A stretch of 64,000 nt of DNA from an uncultured Collinsella sp. (lineage in GTDB: Bacteria; Actinomycetota; Coriobacteriia; Coriobacteriales; Coriobacteriaceae): positions 1-64,000 of the forward strand of contig UQHW01000002.1 of NCBI GenBank assembly GCA_900540935.1, given 5' to 3'. Position 1 is the first letter of the stretch. Each line of letters starts with the position of its first letter. A program made the position numbers and the translations under genes. Below the pieces are notes generated by a model. That model saw nothing but the letters and a program-made list of their open reading frames with translations. It was not told the origin of the DNA and searched no databases. This document shows, one piece after another, positions 59,242 through 64,000 of the stretch.

Positions 59242-60207
59242 ATGGAGCGTGGGATCTTGACACAAGAATATCGGCATGAACCTGTCATGCTCGGCGAAGT
59301 GCTTGAGTCGCTGCGGCTAAAGAGCGGCTCCGTTGTCTGCGATTGCACCCTTGGCGGTGCCGGCCATTCGGTAAAGATGGCCGCGCAGGTGGGGGAGACG
59401 GGCCTTTTGCTCGGCGTCGATCAGGACGACATGGCCCTCGAGGCCGCTGGTGCCCGTCTGGACCGCGAGGTTCCCGGCGTTCCGCACCAGCTGCTGAAGG
59501 GCAACTTCGGCGACTTGGACGAGCTGCTTTGCTCGGCCGAGGTGCCCGGGGTCGATGGCTTCCTGTTCGATTTGGGCGTTTCGTCACCGCAACTCGATAT
59601 CCCTGGCAGGGGCTTTTCGTATAACGAGGACGCCCCATTGGACATGCGGATGGATCCGGGTAATAACACCTTAAACGCAGCTGAGGTCATCAACACCTAT
59701 AACGAACACGACCTCGCCCGGATTCTACGCGTCTACGGAGAAGAGAAGTTCGCCTCGCAGATTGCGCGCGAGATCGTGCGCCGCCGCGAGCAAGAACCGA
59801 TCGAAACCACCGGCCAATTTGTCGAGATCATCAAGGCGGGTATCCCGGCTGCCGCTCGTCGGCATGGCGGACACCCGGCCAAGAAAAGTTTCCAGGCCAT
59901 TCGCATCGAGGTCAATCACGAGCTCGATGTGCTCGAACGAGGGCTTGATGCCGCCACCAGGTGGCTCAACCCGGGCGGACGTATCTGCGTCATCTCGTAT
60001 CACTCGCTCGAGGACCGTATCGTAAAGAACCACTTTAAGGAGATGAGCCAGGGGTGCACGTGTCCGCCGGAGATTCCGGTGTGCGTGTGCGGCAACGTGC
60101 CGATACTCAAGGTCATCACCCGCAAACCCTTGGTTGCCCAGCCTGATGAGGTTGAGCGCAACCCTCGGGCGAGATCAGCCAAAATCCGCGTGGCGCAGCG
60201 TCTGTAG
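59242..60207 (+). CDS. rsmH: 16S rRNA m4C1402 methyltransferase
   Basis: Methylates N4 of C1402 in 16S rRNA. 321 residues with HEPVMLGEVLESL, DCTLGGAGHS, DLGVSSPQLD and the C-terminal VISYHSLEDRIVKNHF. ATG 59242 is used; a TTG at 59257 would give a product starting closer to HEPVM. It lies 20 nt after mraZ. Confidence 0.95.
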   Translation: MERGILTQEYRHEPVMLGEVLESLRLKSGSVVCDCTLGGAGHSVKMAAQVGETGLLLGVDQDDMALEAAGARLDREVPGVPHQLLKGNFGDLDELLCSAEVPGVDGFLFDLGVSSPQLDIPGRGFSYNEDAPLDMRMDPGNNTLNAAEVINTYNEHDLARILRVYGEEKFASQIAREIVRRREQEPIETTGQFVEIIKAGIPAAARRHGGHPAKKSFQAIRIEVNHELDVLERGLDAATRWLNPGGRICVISYHSLEDRIVKNHFKEMSQGCTCPPEIPVCVCGNVPILKVITRKPLVAQPDEVERNPRARSAKIRVAQRL

Positions 60208-60297
60208 GCGCGACCGCGCGATATTGGACCTCCCGCTCGCACCATAAACGAAGCTTAAACACACTACCAACGTACTCGGGATGGGAGGCGGCATATC

Positions 60298-60768
60298 ATG
60301 GGCTACAACACTTCAAGCGCAGCACTCGCCTATGATATGAACGCCATGCCCGCCTATCGTGAGACGCCGCAGGCCCCCGTTGCTCCCCGTGAGCAGCGCG
60401 CGCCGCGCTTTGATGTCTACACGGGCGCGGGCCGTCAGGCAAACCAGGCGGTAAGCCCGGTTTTCATGAGCGTTCTTAAAACGTTTTGCATCATTGCGGC
60501 TATCTTCATGACGATCGGCGTCGCCCGCGTGGCGCTCGCCGGCGTTACGGCCCAGGTGCTCAACAGCAACGCCGAGCTTACCAGCACGCTCGAAAAGGCG
60601 ACCGATGAGAGCTCCGACCTGGAGGTCATGCATTCGGTCTATGGCGCCGACACGCGCATTCGCGACCTTGCGGGCGCTTATGGCATGGTGGAGCCCAGCG
60701 AGAGCGTTACACTTGACTTTTCGCAGGATGCAGCCGCGGGCGCCAACGCGACCGCGACCGCTCAGTAG
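60298..60768 (+). CDS. ftsL: FtsL-like divisome protein
   Basis: 156 residues: a cytoplasmic N-tail of about 55 residues, one membrane span (VLKTFCIIAAIFMTIGVARV), then an extracytoplasmic heptad region (QVLNSNAELTSTLEKATDES) and an Ala-rich tail. Small size, topology and position between rsmH and ftsI identify it as FtsL; sequence conservation is low in this family. A good GGGAGG precedes the ATG. Confidence 0.8.
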   Translation: MGYNTSSAALAYDMNAMPAYRETPQAPVAPREQRAPRFDVYTGAGRQANQAVSPVFMSVLKTFCIIAAIFMTIGVARVALAGVTAQVLNSNAELTSTLEKATDESSDLEVMHSVYGADTRIRDLAGAYGMVEPSESVTLDFSQDAAAGANATATAQ

Positions 60769-60785
60769 CAAGACGGTAGCTGAGT

Positions 60786-62651
60786 ATGACAAATGACTAT
60801 CGCCGCGGTTCCGATGGGGGCCGCGGTTCTGGACGTCCCTCGTCGCGGGGACGTTCTGGTTATCAAGGAACGGGTCGGCAATCTTACAACGCCGGACAGT
60901 CCCGTGGCAACGACCCGGCGTCGCGACTTCGCGGCTCGGGCGGCCCTCAAGTGCATAACACCAGGTCGCGCAAGAGTTCGTCGACCGAATGGCTCACAGG
61001 CACGCCTCTGCCTCGCCGCAAAGCCGTCATGGGCTTCATTGGGCTTGGCTTGGGCTTGGGCGTCTTTCGCCTTGCCGACTATCAAATTGTCGAAGCCGAT
61101 AAACTGCGCGAGCGTGCCGATGCGCGCCGCCTGCTTGCGCAGACCCTCTATGCCAAACGTGGCACCATCTACGACCGCAACGGTAACGTGCTGGCGTCGT
61201 CGGTCGAATGTCGCAACATCGCCGTGAACCCCCAGCTTGTCGAGGATGTTGACAAGACGGTGTCGGCGCTGGTCAAGGCAACTGGAATCGATAAAAAGAC
61301 CTGCCGCAAGCTCGTTGAGTCCGATGGAACCTGGGTGTATATCAAGCGCCAGGTGGACGAAGACGACGCTGCGGCGCTGGAGAAGAAGAACCTGCCCGGC
61401 GTGCTTTTTGAGCAGGCCATGAAGCGCGTATATCCATACGGCAATCTGGCATCGCAGGTGCTGGGTGTAGTGAATGTAGACAACGACGGCTTGACTGGTC
61501 TCGAAAAGCAATACAACAAGCTTCTGACCGGCACGAACGGTTCCCTCGTGCGCGAGCGCGCGAGGGACGGCAGCTATATCGCGGGCGGTGCCTATAAAAA
61601 GGTGGCTGCGGTCGACGGCGTTGACATCGTGACGACGCTCGACGTCAATATCCAGCGAGCGGCCGAGGATGCCCTGGCAGAGGCTGTCGAGAAGACAAAG
61701 GCCAAGAACGGCTCGGCTTTGGTCACCGACCCCACGACCGGTGAAATTCTCGCCGCCTGCTCGTACCCGACCTACGACCAGACCGATCTGGAGAACGCCA
61801 AGACCGAGGATATGAACCTGCGCCTGGTCACCGACGCCTACGAGCCCGGCTCGGTCTTTAAGACGCTCGTGGCGGGCGCCGGCTTCGACTTGGGTGTCGT
61901 GCGGTCGAGTACGTCGTTTGAGGTGCCGGCGAGCATCAAGGTGGGCGACGATACCGTCACCGATGCCGACAAGCGCGACTACGCCATGACCATGGATGTG
62001 CGCGAGATGATGCGCCGTTCGTCCAACGTGGGATTTGTCCTGGTGGGGCGCAAGATCGGTGCCGACGACTTTGCCGCCTATGTGGACAAGTGGGGCATCG
62101 GTCACAGCTCTGGTGTCGATTTTCCGGGCGAGAGCCTGGGCATCGTCAAGGAGCGTGACCAGTATGACGGCGCCACGCTGGGCTCGATGAGCTTTGGACA
62201 GGCGCTGTCTGTCTCGCCGATTGAGATCGCACGTGCCGTGGGCGGCATCGCCAACGGCGGCGTGATGATGACCCCGCACTTCTATAAGTCCAGCAAAGGC
62301 GACGAGAAGGACTGGGGCGAAGGCGAGCGCGCGATTTCGGAGGACGCCGCATCCCAGGTGACATCGTGCATGCAGACGGTCGTGTCCGAGGGAACGGGCG
62401 TTGGCGGCGCGGTTGACGGCTATGACGTGGCGGGTAAGACCGGTACGGCCGAACGTGCCGACGAGAACGGCGGCTACCTCAAGGAGAACTACATGTCGTC
62501 CTTTATGGGCTTTGCACCGGCACAATCGCCCAAGGTGCTGTGCTATATCACGCTCGACGGAACGCCGAGCGGCTCAGATGCCGCTGCGGTGCCGTTCCAG
62601 TCCATTATGGCCAACGCGCTCGACGTGCTGGGTATCCCGCACACGAAGTAG
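60786..62651 (+). CDS. ftsI: Penicillin-binding protein, FtsI type (division transpeptidase)
   Basis: Class B transpeptidase for septal peptidoglycan. 621 residues: a long basic, Gly/Ser/Arg-rich cytoplasmic tail (about 75 residues), one membrane span, a dimerisation domain with RRLLAQTLYAKRGTIYDRNG, and the transpeptidase with SxxK in PGSVFKTL, SSN in RRSSNVG and KTG in AGKTGTAE. It lies 17 nt after ftsL. Confidence 0.95.
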   Translation: MTNDYRRGSDGGRGSGRPSSRGRSGYQGTGRQSYNAGQSRGNDPASRLRGSGGPQVHNTRSRKSSSTEWLTGTPLPRRKAVMGFIGLGLGLGVFRLADYQIVEADKLRERADARRLLAQTLYAKRGTIYDRNGNVLASSVECRNIAVNPQLVEDVDKTVSALVKATGIDKKTCRKLVESDGTWVYIKRQVDEDDAAALEKKNLPGVLFEQAMKRVYPYGNLASQVLGVVNVDNDGLTGLEKQYNKLLTGTNGSLVRERARDGSYIAGGAYKKVAAVDGVDIVTTLDVNIQRAAEDALAEAVEKTKAKNGSALVTDPTTGEILAACSYPTYDQTDLENAKTEDMNLRLVTDAYEPGSVFKTLVAGAGFDLGVVRSSTSFEVPASIKVGDDTVTDADKRDYAMTMDVREMMRRSSNVGFVLVGRKIGADDFAAYVDKWGIGHSSGVDFPGESLGIVKERDQYDGATLGSMSFGQALSVSPIEIARAVGGIANGGVMMTPHFYKSSKGDEKDWGEGERAISEDAASQVTSCMQTVVSEGTGVGGAVDGYDVAGKTGTAERADENGGYLKENYMSSFMGFAPAQSPKVLCYITLDGTPSGSDAAAVPFQSIMANALDVLGIPHTK

Positions 62652-62777
62652 GGGGTTACAATCTTTGGGGCGTGGTTTGTTGTCCCATATGAGGGTGTTC
62701 ACATGCCCTGCACCACGCATGTGCGGCGCTGGGATACAATACGCCGATAGCATTATTAGGTTTACAGGGGAGCTGCA

Positions 62778-64000
62778 ATGATAGAGATCGCCGTCAACAA
62801 CCTCGCGGCCGCAACAGGGGCCCGAACCGTGACGGGAGAAGCCGATCGGGTATGCCGCGGGTGCGTTATCGACTCGCGCCAGGTCGAGGAAGGGACGATT
62901 TTCGTCGCCTTTCCCGGTGAAAACGTCGACGGCAATGATTTTGCTTCCCGTGCCGTCCAGTCGGGTGCCGGCGCCGTCGTGATGACGCGTGAGCCCGAGG
63001 CCGAGCTGGTCTCGCTGGCACAGGACAGGGGCTGTGCCATCTTGCTGACCGATGATCCCGAGGAGTTTCTGCTGCGTTTGGCGCACACGTATCGCCTGGA
63101 GCTTGGCTGCCTGGTCGTTGGCATTACCGGTTCCATCGGCAAGACGACGACCAAGGACGTGCTCGCCGCTGTACTCGCCAAGCGCTATCGTGTCTGGGCC
63201 ACCAAGGGCAATTTCAATAACCTGATCGGCATGCCGCTCACGGTGCTTTCCGCTCCGGCCGATACCGAGGTCCTGGTGCTCGAGATGGGCATGAACCATT
63301 TCCACGAGATTGAGCGCCTGTCCAAGTCCGCCAATCCCAACCTTGCCATCGTGAGCAAGATTGGTACCTCTCACATCGGCATTTTGGGCAGCCGCGAGAA
63401 CATCGCCCGCGCTAAGGCCGAGATTGTCCAGGGTATGCGCGCCGCCGGCGACTATTTGCCGCTGCTGGTTTTGGGCGGTGAGGACGACTTTACGCCGTTC
63501 ATTCGCGATACGTTCGCCCAGCCTGCTGGTATCGACGTGATGCTGGCCGGCGTCTCGGACGATGATGAGGTCCGTGCCCGCGACGTTCGAGTTGATGACG
63601 AGGGCCGTCCGGTCTTTACGCTCGATTTTGGTCAGGGCGAGACAATCGATACCATGCTTGCCATCCCCGGCGTGCAGTCCGTCCCAAATGCCGTTAAGGC
63701 CGCCGCGGTTGCCTATCGCCTGGGCCTGACGCCCGAGCAGATCGATGCTGCCTTTAGGGGTCTCACGATCACCGGTCACCGCCAGGAGATCAAGCGCGCC
63801 AAGAGCGGTGCCCGCGTCATCGACGATTCCTATAACGCCAGCGCCGAATCCATGGCTGCTGGTCTCGATCTACTGTGCTCGCTTTCGTGCACGGGGTCTC
63901 GCATGGCGATCCTGGGCGAGATGGGCGAGATGGGCGATGAGGCTCCTCGCATGCATGAGCTCGTGGGCGCCTATGCCGCCGCCAAGAAGCTCGACATGCT
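62778..64000 (+). CDS. murF: UDP-MurNAc-tripeptide--D-Ala-D-Ala ligase (5' part, cut by the window)
   Basis: Adds D-Ala-D-Ala to the cytoplasmic wall precursor. The window holds 407 codons; the end is missing. The Mur ligase start (VCRGCVIDSRQVEEGTIFVAFPGE), the P-loop VGITGSIGKTTTKD, EMGMNHFHEIERL and ILGEMGEMGDEA are as in MurF. AGGGGAG lies before the ATG. A GATACAAT -10-like motif and a small ACATGC/GCATGT hairpin are in the 126-nt gap after ftsI. murE, often found between ftsI and murF, is absent here. Confidence 0.93.
   Translation, partial: MIEIAVNNLAAATGARTVTGEADRVCRGCVIDSRQVEEGTIFVAFPGENVDGNDFASRAVQSGAGAVVMTREPEAELVSLAQDRGCAILLTDDPEEFLLRLAHTYRLELGCLVVGITGSIGKTTTKDVLAAVLAKRYRVWATKGNFNNLIGMPLTVLSAPADTEVLVLEMGMNHFHEIERLSKSANPNLAIVSKIGTSHIGILGSRENIARAKAEIVQGMRAAGDYLPLLVLGGEDDFTPFIRDTFAQPAGIDVMLAGVSDDDEVRARDVRVDDEGRPVFTLDFGQGETIDTMLAIPGVQSVPNAVKAAAVAYRLGLTPEQIDAAFRGLTITGHRQEIKRAKSGARVIDDSYNASAESMAAGLDLLCSLSCTGSRMAILGEMGEMGDEAPRMHELVGAYAAAKKLDM

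Overview
The window is a GC-rich bacterial chromosome segment that looks like Collinsella or a close relative (Coriobacteriia, gut Actinobacteria). This is inferred from gene content and protein character, not from a 16S match: acetate and lactate fermentation genes, an arginine deiminase locus, a group II ECF transporter with fused ATPases, a dcw cluster starting with mraZ, and a D-aspartate ligase/racemase pair. No rRNA, tRNA, CRISPR array, transposase or prophage gene was found.

Layout. 1-350: an AT-rich island with a long palindrome and two micro-ORFs. 478-7303 (+): nadE, an aminotransferase, L-lactate dehydrogenase, an Mbeg1-like hydrolase and a nucleoid-associated protein. 7557-11586 (-): a lysine/DAP operon behind a lysine riboswitch, in which lysA and dapA form one uninterrupted ORF, followed by dapB and dapH. 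A divergent M20 deacylase, a HigBA-type toxin-antitoxin module, and a lipoprotein / HTH / Ser-Thr kinase set follow (11737-16618). 16656-20966: a peptidoglycan hydrolase, a MOSC protein, then D-aspartate ligase and aspartate racemase. 21090-24578 (-): an ECF transporter (S, fused A-A', T) whose S gene follows a tryptophan attenuator with a Trp-Trp-Trp leader peptide. 24766-28041 (-): a sortase-anchored C69 dipeptidase, a 30-residue membrane peptide and a lipid kinase. 28140-32303 (+): RNase D, a YugP-type protease, xseA-xseB and a HIT protein. 32451-36303: two tandem acetate kinases facing pta. 36535-38761: UDP-galactopyranose mutase plus a GT2 glycosyltransferase. 39134-45298 (-): P1 peptidase, maf, a DJ-1 protein, an RNA m5U methyltransferase and polyphosphate kinase. 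45850-52908 (+): an arginine catabolism island with two apparently identical arginine deiminase genes flanking an aminotransferase, then arcB and a YfcC-type transporter. 53464-58324: DUF1846, a winged-helix protein, pyrG and a XerD-type recombinase. 58787-64000: mraZ, rsmH, ftsL, ftsI and the 5' part of murF.

How the parts fit. Fermentative energy metabolism (ldh, ackA x2, pta, arginine deiminase) and envelope construction (DAP/lysine, D-Asp ligase/racemase, glf, dcw genes, hydrolases) dominate. Control by RNA is prominent: a lysine riboswitch with an apparent ribosome-binding-site sequestering helix, a Trp attenuator, and several long 3'-flanking hairpins with conserved cores and unrelated outer stems. 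Two families of these hairpins occur twice each and show paired base changes. They are the best candidates here for something undescribed.

Limits: calls rest on reading motifs and translations by eye. No database or folding program was run.
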